Origin: Streptomyces sp. NBC_00425
GTDB lineage: Bacteria > Actinomycetota > Actinomycetes > Streptomycetales > Streptomycetaceae
Length of the DNA: 64,000 nucleotides
Assembly (NCBI RefSeq): GCF_036030735.1
Contig: NZ_CP107928.1
Coordinates: forward strand, 1-64,000
Direction: 5' to 3'
Below, piece after piece: positions 17,307 to 25,507 of this stretch; within the stretch, counting starts at the first letter, position 1; every line of letters begins with the position of its first letter. A program made the position numbers and the translations under genes. The notes under the pieces were generated by a model. That model had not been told where the DNA came from, searched no databases, and worked only from the letters and a program-made list of their open reading frames with translations.

Positions 17307-19213
17307 CCGAGCAGACCCAGGACGGAGCGGGCGTGGGAGATGCGGGCGGCCAGGGGCCCGACCCGCTGCGGATCGCGGATCAGCGCGAGTTCCGTCAGGC
17401 GCTCAAGGAGTTACGCGAGCACAGGGGCATCACGCTGAAGCAGCTGGAGACGGAGACGGACCGGCCGGGTTCGAAGCGGCTGACGTCTCCGACGGTCAGC
17501 ACCACGCTGAAAGCGGATGCTCTCCCCGACTGGGATTTCGTGGCCGCCTACGTCACCGCCTGCGGTGTGACGGGCGAGGGGCTCAAGCGGTGGGAGCGGG
17601 CCTGGGAAGCCGTCAGGAAGGGAACGGCGCCGGTGGAACCCGACGGCGCCGCGGGCACTCCCCTACCGCCACCGCCGCCGCCTGGTCGGTGGTGGCAGCG
17701 GGCCGGCCGGTGGCTGAGGACCCGCCGGGGGCTGGTCGCCGGCGGCTCAGCGGTGACAGCGCTGTCGCTGGCCGCGGCCGTCGGCGGGTGGCAGATCCAC
17801 GTGCGGCACGTCCAGGCACAGCGCGACCACGACGAGCAGGTGCAGGCGGCCGAGGCATTCGCGCGAAGCCACTGCGGCAGCAGGAACACGGCCCTGATGG
17901 TGCATGCCGGGGAATGCACCGGTGTGACGGACGGCCAGGACGGCGCCGGGGTCTTCGGCAGCGGCCTGAAGCCGGTCCTGACCGCTCTCGGTGCGGAGAA
18001 CCGGCAGACGGTGAAGGACGGCGACTACGTCACGATCGGGTTCCTGGCGCCGCTGACGTCACAGGGCAAGCAGAAGGACCTGACGCTCGACCAGTTCGTC
18101 GGGGAGATCGAAGGCGCCTACACCGCCGTCGAACGGGCGAACGAGAGCGACAGCCATCCGAAGATCCGTCTCGTCCTGGCCAACATGGGCAGCGGCGAGG
18201 AACGGTGGGCACACGCCGTCGAGGGCCTCAAAGCCGAGAAGGGCCTCGTGGCAGTGGTCGGGATGGGCCTGAGCCAGCAGCAGTCCGTCGACGCCGCCCG
18301 GGCTTTGAGCAAGGCCGGCATTGCGATGGTCGCCGACCTCATCACCGCCGACGGATTCGACAGCACCGGCGCCATCGACCCCCACGGGCCGATCAACGGC
18401 CTCGTCCGCGTCGCCATGCCGAACAAGGACCAGCTCACCGCCCTCGGCAAAAAGCTCGACACCGGCCCGCACACCGTCGCCCTGATCGGAAGCGACGTGA
18501 CCCCCGCCGGCGGCAACGACCTCTACACGAAATCCCTCGAGAACGGCTTCCGCACCATCCCCTCCCTCAGCAAGTACCTGGACGACGACTCCCCCGACTT
18601 CCCCTTCAGCCCGCAGGGCGGAGCCGACGCCGCGATGCCCAGCATCGGCCAGAACCTCTGCCGCGGCGCCGACAGCATCGACGTCGTCTACTACGCCGCC
18701 CGGGCCAAATACCTGCCCACCTTCCTCGAAGCCCTCCGGCACCGCAGCTGCTACAAGAAACCGATCACCGTCGTCACCGGATCCGACGCAGCAGCACTCG
18801 ACCCCGCCATGAAAGCCCTCCACGACCCCGAGGCTCCCATCACCGTCATGTACGCGTCCTTCCCCTCCCCCGCCGGTCTCTCCGCCCCCGCCCACCGCGA
18901 CCACGGCCTCTACACCGGATTCGTCCAGGCCTTCACCTCCGACCACCACGGCCGGCACTTCCCCGCCGGCCACCTCGAACGCAGCTACTGGCCCGTCCTC
19001 GCCCACGACGCCGTCCTGACCGCCGCCACCGCCATCCACACCGCCGCCGCCAACGCCGCCGGCCACACCCCCAACCGCTACGACGTCACCAACCAGCTCT
19101 ACACCCTCGGCGACGAAGCCGTCCCCGCCGCGACCGGCCGCCTCGGCATCAACCGCCAGGGCAACCGCACCGACCTCCCCGTCACCATCCACACCCTGCC
19201 CGCCCCCGACTGA
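17303..19213 (+). CDS. HTH - transmembrane - periplasmic-binding-protein fusion, 636 aa
   Basis: Three parts can be seen. Residues about 22-100 form a cytoplasmic XRE/HTH-like domain (REFRQALKELREHRGITLKQ) of the kind found in many Streptomyces fusion proteins. A Pro-rich linker leads to one membrane helix near 150 (GLVAGGSAVTALSLAAAVGG). The outside part, about 190-630, resembles type I periplasmic ligand-binding (Leu/Ile/Val) domains (TIGFLAPLTSQG; VVGMGLSQQQSVDAARALSK; GRLGINRQGNRTDLPVTIH). It is likely a membrane sensor that binds a small extracellular ligand. Codon 37 (17411-17413) is TTA, the rare codon read by bldA tRNA, so translation may be tied to development. A strong terminator follows. 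A simple solute-binding role is the alternative. Confidence 0.75.
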   Translation: MTEQTQDGAGVGDAGGQGPDPLRIADQREFRQALKELREHRGITLKQLETETDRPGSKRLTSPTVSTTLKADALPDWDFVAAYVTACGVTGEGLKRWERAWEAVRKGTAPVEPDGAAGTPLPPPPPPGRWWQRAGRWLRTRRGLVAGGSAVTALSLAAAVGGWQIHVRHVQAQRDHDEQVQAAEAFARSHCGSRNTALMVHAGECTGVTDGQDGAGVFGSGLKPVLTALGAENRQTVKDGDYVTIGFLAPLTSQGKQKDLTLDQFVGEIEGAYTAVERANESDSHPKIRLVLANMGSGEERWAHAVEGLKAEKGLVAVVGMGLSQQQSVDAARALSKAGIAMVADLITADGFDSTGAIDPHGPINGLVRVAMPNKDQLTALGKKLDTGPHTVALIGSDVTPAGGNDLYTKSLENGFRTIPSLSKYLDDDSPDFPFSPQGGADAAMPSIGQNLCRGADSIDVVYYAARAKYLPTFLEALRHRSCYKKPITVVTGSDAAALDPAMKALHDPEAPITVMYASFPSPAGLSAPAHRDHGLYTGFVQAFTSDHHGRHFPAGHLERSYWPVLAHDAVLTAATAIHTAAANAAGHTPNRYDVTNQLYTLGDEAVPAATGRLGINRQGNRTDLPVTIHTLPAPD

Positions 19214-19230
19214 ACCGTCAGCCCGAGAAG

Positions 19231-19267
19231 CCGGTGGGGGGAGACCGATTCGGTCTCCCCCCACCGG
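19231..19267. terminator. Strong hairpin terminator
   Basis: A 17-bp perfect stem (19231-19247 with 19251-19267; CCGGTGGGGGGAGACCG and its complement) with a 3-base loop, 17 bases after the stop of the HTH-ligand-binding fusion gene. No other function is needed to explain it. Confidence 0.8.
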
Positions 19268-19312
19268 TCGACCAGGACGCGCCGTCACGGCCTCGTGCCA
19301 TCCGTTCCGGCG

Positions 19313-19480
19313 CCTTCGACGACGAATGCGCGCTCATCGAGCCCCCTGCTTCCCGTCCCGGCCTGCGAGACCCCCACCGGGGGACGGCCCGAAAAGCACC
19401 CCCGCCGCGAGATCGTCGACGCGATCCACTACGTCGTCGACACCGGCTGCACGTGGCGAGCCCTGTCCAGGACTCCCCGC
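19313..19480 (+). pseudogene. IS5-type transposase N-terminal relic
   Basis: The text FDDECALIEP in one frame and LLPVPACETPTGGRPEKHPR, then REIVDAIHYVVDTGCTWRAL, in another matches the first 60 residues of the intact transposase at 32755-33618 (ALLEPLLPVPAC, EKWPRREIVDGIRYIVDNG). A frameshift and loss of everything after WRAL show it is dead. The end abuts the DUF6193 gene. Confidence 0.7.
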
Positions 19481-19483
19481 CCT

Positions 19484-20239
19484 TTATGCGGAATCTGATG
19501 TGTCGAGATCGTCGGCAGTGCCGGCGACCGCCGGCCCGCAGCCGGCGGGAAGGTGGACGAGGACCAGAGCGACCGCGTCATGAGGGTTCTCAGTCTCTCC
19601 GATGTCCGCCGGGCCGTGCGGCGAGCGAGTCTTCCACCAGGTGACGCGGTATTTCCCGTCCACGGAGGTAATCACCGGAACATCGTGGGTGTAGGGGAAT
19701 CCGGTGCAGCGGCTGAAGTTCAGCGACCTGTGGCTGTGAAAGGGGAAGAGTGCTCGCAACCGCGGCTCAGCGTATGCAGCCTCGATAAGGTCGTGGTCGA
19801 CGTGAGTCGCCGTGGTCTGCCGGTAGATCGTCCACATGGTCTCGACGGCGGTGCCGCGCTCGTGGGCTTCGGCCAAAGGCCCGTAGTGGACGAACGGGCA
19901 TGCGGATCGCAGATCTTTCAGGTCAGCGCCGGCCTGCCAGACTCCGATGGCCGTGGCAGCCTCGTCCAAGCGTGTTGTGTCGCCCTTGGCCATCGTGACG
20001 CCGCGTTCCCGGAAACTCATGACGAAGCAGCGTTCCTGGACACCCAGGTGAACGTCCGTCGTCCGCGCGCGACCCTCCGCACGGGCTCCTGTTCGCCTCC
20101 ACCCCGGGGCTCGTTCGGGGAGTACGTCAATCCGATGTCCGGCCTGTTGGACGGCCCCTTGCAGAGCGATCTGGAGCGTTCCGTCCTGGCCGAGTTCGGG
20201 GTAGAGACTCTCCAGGTTCGGGGCAGGCTGAGACGTCAC
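19484..20239 (-). CDS. DUF6193 family protein
   Basis: A 251-aa protein with the pattern I know from Streptomyces DUF6193 proteins: FRERGVTMAKGDTTRLDEAA, AIGVWQAGADLKDLRSACPF, EAAYAEPRLRALFPFHSHRS, LNFSRCTGFPYTHDVPVITS and the C-terminal LPAGCGPAVAGTADDLDTSD. The function is not established; members sit near natural product genes and in accessory regions. It begins with GTG at 20239, about 7 bases after AAGGGTG. The IS relic abuts its 3' end without damaging it. Confidence 0.75.
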   Translation of the reverse strand: MTSQPAPNLESLYPELGQDGTLQIALQGAVQQAGHRIDVLPERAPGWRRTGARAEGRARTTDVHLGVQERCFVMSFRERGVTMAKGDTTRLDEAATAIGVWQAGADLKDLRSACPFVHYGPLAEAHERGTAVETMWTIYRQTTATHVDHDLIEAAYAEPRLRALFPFHSHRSLNFSRCTGFPYTHDVPVITSVDGKYRVTWWKTRSPHGPADIGETENPHDAVALVLVHLPAGCGPAVAGTADDLDTSDSA

Positions 20240-20360
20240 GCTTCACCCTTCGATCGGTGCCGCCGGTTTCTACAGGTCTTGAGCACTGCTCGGCCGACGT
20301 GGCAACCACGGCAGACGGTGAGCCTTTTCCCGCCTGCTTTTGAAACAGGTTGGGGGGCGC

Positions 20361-20903
20361 TCATGGCGTTCCGGGACGATGCTCGGTGCGGAGCAGACCG
20401 TAGACGAGCACATCGACATACGCGCCGTGTTGAAAGGACCTGCCGCGCATGACCCCTTCCCGGCAAAACCCCAGGCGTTCGAGGGCTTTCTGCTCTCCGA
20501 GGTTGCCGCCGTTGGTGAGGGCTTCGATTCTGTTCGCAGTCGTGCGGCCGAACAGGTAATCCACGAGCAGCTTCTGCGCCGCCGTGCCCACCCCCTGTCC
20601 ACGATGCTCGGGCAGCACCCCCACGCCGATCTCGTAGGTGACACCCGACGGGAAGCCGCGGGGCCTCCAGCCGGCGATGCCGACAACCGTGTCGTCGGCC
20701 AGCACGATCGCAACCGCCGCAGACTCGGCGGAGATGCGCCCGTCGATCTCCCACCGCTTGCGGCGTGCCCTCGGATCACCGAATCCGGGCCACTCGAACT
20801 CGCCGAGCGCATCGGGGTCCGTGCAGAGGCGGTCGAGGAAGCCGAGGTCGGCCTCGGTGAACGCCCTCAAGTGGACTGTGGCCGGCTGGTTCGCTGCGGT
20901 CAT
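20361..20903 (-). CDS. GNAT family N-acetyltransferase
   Basis: A 180-aa protein with a classical GNAT fold: VHLRAFTEADLGFLDRLCTD at the start, YEIGVGVLPEHRGQGVGTAA (motif A, the acetyl-CoA-binding RGQGVG) near the middle, and the C-terminal EALTNGGNLGEQKALERLGF, CREGVMRGRSFQHGAYVDV. The substrate is unknown; the pattern resembles RimJ/RimL-like and aminoglycoside-type small-molecule acetyltransferases. The ATG at 20903 is taken as the start although the open frame extends upstream through gene-poor DNA. It is monocistronic. Confidence 0.85.
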   Translation of the reverse strand: MTAANQPATVHLRAFTEADLGFLDRLCTDPDALGEFEWPGFGDPRARRKRWEIDGRISAESAAVAIVLADDTVVGIAGWRPRGFPSGVTYEIGVGVLPEHRGQGVGTAAQKLLVDYLFGRTTANRIEALTNGGNLGEQKALERLGFCREGVMRGRSFQHGAYVDVLVYGLLRTEHRPGTP

Positions 20904-21334
20904 GAAGGCCGGTATCGCGCCCGGAGCATCACCCGTCAGCCAATGAGGGCGCCCCAACGCGGCTGCTACAGGCAGGAGTTGGGCCGACCCCGGGCGGGGA
21001 ACGTGGCAGCGCTCCTGAAGGAAGGGATCACGACCACGATGTGGCGGCGTCGCGGAGCTGGAGGTCCCCCAGCGCCGCCTGGAGTGCAGCAGCACCGCCC
21101 GCGTACACGGCGAGCCGGGGACTGCGGGCCCCAGATCGCTACGCGGTGGTGTGGCGCTCGGTCCGGCAGTGATGATCTGCAGCGCTTCGGCGATGCGGTC
21201 GTGGCGGGTGCGGTGGGAGACCGTGCAGACGCGCAGGGCAGGCAGGACGGCTTCCCTGGCGTTCGGGCCGCGGGGCTCGTGCTGCTGCCGGCGGATGCCG
21301 GGCCGGCGTCGTGGCCGTGTGCCGCAGCGGCCGC
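20904..21334. other. Gene-poor spacer
   Basis: 431 bases between the GNAT gene and the thioredoxin-like gene, both on the minus strand. The minus-strand open frames here are low-complexity Arg/Pro/Gly text. A short run (EAVLPALRVCTVSHRTRHDR) could be a remnant but matches nothing I recognise. Confidence 0.35.
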
Positions 21335-21673
21335 TCAGAGGTGGCCCTCCAGGAGCTTCCGCAGCTCGGCGACGGTCGTGGGCCCTGTGCCGTGCGCCAC
21401 CGCCGCCCCCTCCTTCAGCAGGACGTAGGAGGGGGCTCCGGTGATCCCGTACCGCTCGGTTGCGGCCGGACAGCGCGTGATGTCGGTGCGGACGGCCGTC
21501 AGGCGGCCCGTGCAGTCGTCGGCGACGGCACTGACGACGAGGTCCATCTCCCGGCAGGGCTCGATGGCCTTGGGCCATGTCCCGGTGAAGTAGGCGAGGA
21601 CCGGGACTGCGCTCGTCCGGAGGATGAAATCGAACTCCGCGTCCTCACGGGGTCGGTGGACCCGCTTCGCCAT
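21335..21673 (-). CDS. Thioredoxin-like protein with an altered active site
   Basis: A 112-aa protein with the thioredoxin fold order: VPVLAYFTGTWPKAIEPCRE, VVSAVADDCTGRLTAVRTDI, ATERYGITGAPSYVLLKEG (the cis-Pro loop GAPS) and a C-terminal helix ELRKLLEGHL. The active site, normally W-C-G-P-C, reads W-P-K-A-I-E-P-C, so the first Cys is missing and the spacing is changed. It cannot be a normal disulphide reductase. Proteins with TWPKAxExC are familiar from Streptomyces, so this looks like a conserved variant rather than decay. Confidence 0.75.
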   Translation of the reverse strand: MAKRVHRPREDAEFDFILRTSAVPVLAYFTGTWPKAIEPCREMDLVVSAVADDCTGRLTAVRTDITRCPAATERYGITGAPSYVLLKEGAAVAHGTGPTTVAELRKLLEGHL

Positions 21674-21900
21674 GCAAGCTCCTGGCCTCGTGTTCCGTCA
21701 TTGCGTGCTCATCATCCCTCGCGCGGTGTGCCCGCCGGTCCGGTCGGCCGTCCGCCCCTGGTGATCGGGCCTGGCCGCGTCGTCGGTCAGCCGGCTGCAG
21801 CGCGCCGCACGGCCGTGGGTGGGTTCGTGCAGGGCGGCGTCCGCCTCCGCGCCGGCACGAAGGCCGTTCTCACCGCCCGGTTCCTGGACCGCTCGCGGAC

Positions 21901-21948
21901 GCGGTCGCGGATGCGGTGGTGGGCGCGGTCGCGGATGCGGTGGTGGGC
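21901..21948. repeat. 24-bp tandem duplication
   Basis: The 24-bp unit GCGGTCGCGGATGCGGTGG-TGGGC occurs twice without a gap (21901-21924 and 21925-21948). It lies 15 bases downstream of the PucR regulator stop codon, in a 289-base spacer that otherwise holds nothing I recognise. Confidence 0.85.
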
Positions 21949-21962
21949 GGTCGGGGTGTGCG

Positions 21963-23102
21963 TCAGCCGGTCCGCAGGCCGACCGCCAGTGTCAGTTCAA
22001 GGACCCGGTGGGGCGATGCGAGGTCGGGAAACAGCTCCCGCAGCTGGGACATGCGGTACCGGACGGTCTGGGGATGGACGAACAGCGCCGCCGCCGCCTC
22101 GTCCCGTCTGCCCTGGTGCAGCAGCCACGCCCGCAGCGTCTCCTCCAGCCGCCGTGCGGTCGCGACGGGCAGGGCCTGCAACGGTGCGAGGGCTCGGGCG
22201 CGCAGGTCTGCGAAGGCGTCCGCGTCGGCGCTCAGCACCAGCTCGGGCAGGTGGTCCTCGGTGTCGCGGATGTCGCAGGAGAGGGAGCGCGCGCGTGCGG
22301 CCCGTGCGTACGAGGCCGACGCGCGAATCCACGGGCGGGCCGGGCCGACCACGGCCGCGCGGTCGGTCAGCTGCCGCAGGAGATGTGACCGGTCGGCGTC
22401 GGGGACGAGGAGCACGCCGGTGGCGTCCGGGGAGTCGTCGAGGACGAGGGTGCTCGGGTCGAGCGTGCGGTAGGCGGGCCGGGCCTGGGCGGCGGGCAGC
22501 AGGACCGCGGTCAGCGAGACCGGAGGCTGCCATCCGGCGCGTTGGGCGGAGGCCAGCAGCATGTCCGGGCTCGCGCCGGCGAGGAGGTCGCGGGCCAGGT
22601 GTTCCAGGTGGCGCTCGTGGGCCCTGCCCCGGGCGGCCAGTTCGTCGGCGTGGCCCGCGGCGCTCGCGGCGGAGAGCTCGTCGATGTAGGCGAAGGTCAG
22701 CTCGGCGAACTTGGCGACCTCGGCGGCGGGCAGCCCTGCGGGTACGGCGCCCGCCGCCAGGCCTCGCCAGGCCACGCGTGCGCCGACGCGGTAGGCGCTG
22801 AGCAGGGCGTCCATCGAGCGGCCGTCGCGTACCTCGCCGCGGCCCAGCTCGTAGGCCGCGTCACCGGCGTCGCCGCCTGTGGCGTTCCCGCTCGCGAGGT
22901 CCAGGTAGTGCCCGAGGGCGGTGCGCACGGCCCGGCGGATGGTGGCGCCCATGTGTCCCGACAGGGCGTTGGCGTAGGGCGGGACCTCGTCGATGATCGC
23001 CTGGACGACCTCGTCGGCGGTGGTCCTCAGTGCGGCCCGCAGTGCGGTGACCGTCGTCTCGTCCAGGGCCAGCTCGCTGGCTCTGCGGATCACATGACTC
23101 AT
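21963..23102 (-). CDS. PucR-family transcriptional regulator
   Basis: A 379-aa protein with an N-terminal RsbR/PucR-like sensor region (residues about 10-190, all alpha) and the characteristic PucR C-terminal HTH near 315-375 (LEETLRAWLLHQGRRDEAAA, ALFVHPQTVRYRMSQLRELF, VLELTLAVGLRTG). It is divergent from the ferredoxin reductase/desaturase operon, with 86 bases between starts, so it most likely controls that operon, perhaps in response to a fatty acid or acyl-CoA. No operator could be defined by eye. Length and layout are normal for the family. Confidence 0.9.
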   Translation of the reverse strand: MSHVIRRASELALDETTVTALRAALRTTADEVVQAIIDEVPPYANALSGHMGATIRRAVRTALGHYLDLASGNATGGDAGDAAYELGRGEVRDGRSMDALLSAYRVGARVAWRGLAAGAVPAGLPAAEVAKFAELTFAYIDELSAASAAGHADELAARGRAHERHLEHLARDLLAGASPDMLLASAQRAGWQPPVSLTAVLLPAAQARPAYRTLDPSTLVLDDSPDATGVLLVPDADRSHLLRQLTDRAAVVGPARPWIRASASYARAARARSLSCDIRDTEDHLPELVLSADADAFADLRARALAPLQALPVATARRLEETLRAWLLHQGRRDEAAAALFVHPQTVRYRMSQLRELFPDLASPHRVLELTLAVGLRTG

Positions 23103-23188
23103 GCTTTGTTCCCTGCGAACAACTCTGTCGAGCAGATTTACGTCCTGCGGTCAGGACTTTACGCCCTGCGGCGCAGCAAGCTGGAGTC

Positions 23189-24244
23189 ATGACGAGTGCA
23201 GCGCTCCGCAGCAGGGCGTGGAAACTGCTGGAGATGGTCACGACGCCGCTGCTGCCGTCGGACTACCTCGACCTGGTCAGCCCGCTGCGTGCGGGCGCTG
23301 ACCTGCGTGGGCGCATCGAGGCGGTGCACCCCGAGACGGGTGACGCCGCGACTGTCGTGATCAGGCCGGGACGGGGCTGGCGCGGCCACACGGCCGGTCA
23401 GTACGTGCGGATCGGGGTCGACGTCGACGGGGTGCGCCTGTGGCGTGCCTACTCCATCACCTCGCCGACAAGCCGTGAGGACGGCCGCGTCACGATCACC
23501 GTGAAGGCGATCCCGGACGGCAAGGTCAGCAACCATCTGGTCCGCAGGGCGAGACCGGGCACGCTGATCCAGCTCGACCAGGCGACCGGTGACTTCGTGC
23601 TGCCGCAGGCCAAGCCGGCCAAGGTGCTCTATCTGACGGCCGGCAGCGGCATCACGCCGGTGATGGGCATGCTGCGCGACACCGGGTTCGACGACGTCGT
23701 CATGGTCCACTGCGCGCCACGGCCGCACGACGTGATCTTCCGCGACGAGCTGCACGGCCTGGCCGCGGAGGGGAAGCTGCGTCTCACCGAGGTGCACACC
23801 GACACGGACGGCGTGCTCGACATCGCCCGTCTCGACGAACTCGTGCCCGACTGGGCCGAGCGCGAGACCTGGGCCTGCGGGCCCGCGGGCCTGCTCGACG
23901 CCGCCGAACAGCACTGGAGCGAGCACGGCGTCGAGAAGCGCCTGCACACCGAGCGCTTCCGCCCGAGCATCGTCGTCGCCGGCGACGGCGGCGAGGTCAC
24001 GTTCAGCGCCTCCGGCAAGACGGTCGACGCGGACGGCGCCACGCCGTTGCTGGACGTCGGCGAGGAGGCCGGCGTGCTCATGCCCTCCGGGTGCCGCATG
24101 GGCATCTGCTTCGGCTGCATCACGCCGCTCAAGGCGGGCGCCGTCCGCGACCTGCGCACCGGCGAGATCACCGAGGCCGAGCCCGGCGTCCTCATCCAGA
24201 CCTGTGTGTCCGCCGCTGCGGGCCCCTGCGACATCGAACGGTAG
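23189..24244 (+). CDS. Ferredoxin reductase with 2Fe-2S domain, electron donor to the desaturase
   Basis: A 351-aa flavodoxin-reductase-like protein. The FAD-binding barrel shows RAYSITSPTSRED, the NADPH-binding domain AGSGITPVMGMLRDTGFDD, and the C-terminal plant-type 2Fe-2S ferredoxin domain has the Cys ligands in PSGCRMGICFGCITPL plus a late Cys in LIQTCVS. This is the arrangement of the reductases paired with acyl-CoA desaturases, such as mycobacterial Rv3230c with DesA3. It is followed after 7 bases by the desaturase gene, so electron transfer from NADPH to the di-iron desaturase is the obvious role. Confidence 0.9.
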   Translation: MTSAALRSRAWKLLEMVTTPLLPSDYLDLVSPLRAGADLRGRIEAVHPETGDAATVVIRPGRGWRGHTAGQYVRIGVDVDGVRLWRAYSITSPTSREDGRVTITVKAIPDGKVSNHLVRRARPGTLIQLDQATGDFVLPQAKPAKVLYLTAGSGITPVMGMLRDTGFDDVVMVHCAPRPHDVIFRDELHGLAAEGKLRLTEVHTDTDGVLDIARLDELVPDWAERETWACGPAGLLDAAEQHWSEHGVEKRLHTERFRPSIVVAGDGGEVTFSASGKTVDADGATPLLDVGEEAGVLMPSGCRMGICFGCITPLKAGAVRDLRTGEITEAEPGVLIQTCVSAAAGPCDIER

Positions 24245-24251
24245 GAGCACC

Positions 24252-25379
24252 TTGACCGCCATCGACCCCACCGCCCACCTGAGCGCGGAGCAGATCGAGG
24301 AGCTCGGCCGCGAGCTGGACGCGATCCGCGACGAGGTGATCGCCGGCCGCGGCGAGAAGGACGCCGCCTACATCCGCAAGGTCATCTCGGCGCAGCGCAA
24401 GCTCGAGCTGGTCAGCCGGGGCGTGCTGCTGTTCTCGCTCTTCCCGCCGGCGTGGCTGATCGGCACCGCCGGGCTGTCCGTGGCGAAGATCATGGACAAC
24501 ATGGAGATCGGCCACAACATCCTGCACGGCCAGTGGGACTGGATGCGGGACCCGAAGATCCACTCCACCACCTGGGAGTGGGATCACGTCTCGCCGTCCG
24601 AGCAGTGGAAGCACTCGCACAACGAGCTGCACCACACGTACACCAACGTGATCGGCAAGGACAACGACCTCGGCTACGGCATCATGCGCGTCGACGAGGA
24701 CCAGAAGTGGCACCCCTTCCACCTCGGCCAGCCGCTGTGGAACTTCCTCAACGCCTGCTTCTTCGAGTACGGCATCGCCGCGTACGACCTGGAGCTCGGC
24801 AAGAACCTGCACAAGCGCCGCCGGGGGAACCCGGAGTTCCGGGCGCGGGCCCGGGCCGTGGGCCGCAAGATCCGGGGGCAGGTCCTCAAGGACTACGTGA
24901 TCCACCCGCTGCTGTCGGGGCCGTCGTTCCTGCCCACGCTCGCCGCCACGTTCACCGCGAACCTGGTCCGCAACGTCTGGACCCACTCGGTGATCATGTG
25001 CGGGCACTTCCCCGAGGGCGTGCAGGTCTTCGAGCGCCGGTCGATCAGGGGCGAGACGCGCGGCCAGTGGTACCTGCGCCAGATGATGGGCTCGGCGAAC
25101 ATCAGCGGCAGCAAGGCCATGCACTTCATGACCGGCAACCTCTCGCACCAGATCGAGCACCACCTGTTCCCGGACCTGCCGAGCAACCGGTACGCCGAGG
25201 TCGCGGTGAAGGTGCGCGCGCTGTTCGAGAAGTACGAGCTGGAGTACGTCACCGGGCCGCTGCCCAAGCAGGTGTTCTCCGCGTGGCACAAGGTCTTCCG
25301 GCTCTCGCTGCCGAACAAGAAGAAGCCCGCAGTCAAGACGCCGGACCGTGAGCGGGAGCAGGAGCTCGTCGCCGCCTGA
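24252..25379 (+). CDS. Membrane fatty-acid (acyl-CoA) desaturase
   Basis: A 375-aa protein with the three His boxes of membrane di-iron desaturases: GHNILHGQWDWM, HSHNELHHTYTN and HQIEHHLFPD. Hydrophobic segments flank the first box (LVSRGVLLFSLFPPAWLIG) and precede the third. It likely introduces a double bond in long-chain acyl-CoA at the membrane, using electrons from the reductase encoded upstream. The TTG at 24252 is chosen as start because AGGAG is 6 bases upstream and it sits just after the reductase stop (24242-24244). PucR is the likely regulator. Confidence 0.9.
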   Translation: MTAIDPTAHLSAEQIEELGRELDAIRDEVIAGRGEKDAAYIRKVISAQRKLELVSRGVLLFSLFPPAWLIGTAGLSVAKIMDNMEIGHNILHGQWDWMRDPKIHSTTWEWDHVSPSEQWKHSHNELHHTYTNVIGKDNDLGYGIMRVDEDQKWHPFHLGQPLWNFLNACFFEYGIAAYDLELGKNLHKRRRGNPEFRARARAVGRKIRGQVLKDYVIHPLLSGPSFLPTLAATFTANLVRNVWTHSVIMCGHFPEGVQVFERRSIRGETRGQWYLRQMMGSANISGSKAMHFMTGNLSHQIEHHLFPDLPSNRYAEVAVKVRALFEKYELEYVTGPLPKQVFSAWHKVFRLSLPNKKKPAVKTPDREREQELVAA

Positions 25380-25436
25380 TTGCCGGTATGCGGTCGGTCG
25401 TTCAGATCGTCCGGCCGGACGCGACGGCGCGGGACC

Positions 25437-25492
25437 ATAGGGCCGCGGCCGTCTGCGCGGCGCCTATAGGGCCGCGGCCGTCTGCGCGGCGC
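25437..25492. repeat. 27-bp direct repeat in the promoter region of the ADP-ribosylglycohydrolase gene
   Basis: The 27-bp unit beginning ATAGGGCCGCGGCCGTCTGC occurs at 25437-25463 and 25466-25492, separated by 2 bases. It ends 15 bases before the first ATG of the downstream gene, so it may be a promoter or operator duplication. Confidence 0.85.
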
Positions 25493-25507
25493 AGATAACC
25501 TGCGCGG

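Noticed and set aside
21901..21948. CRISPR array
   Set aside because: Only two adjacent copies without spacers and no cas genes; no CRISPR seen anywhere in the window.
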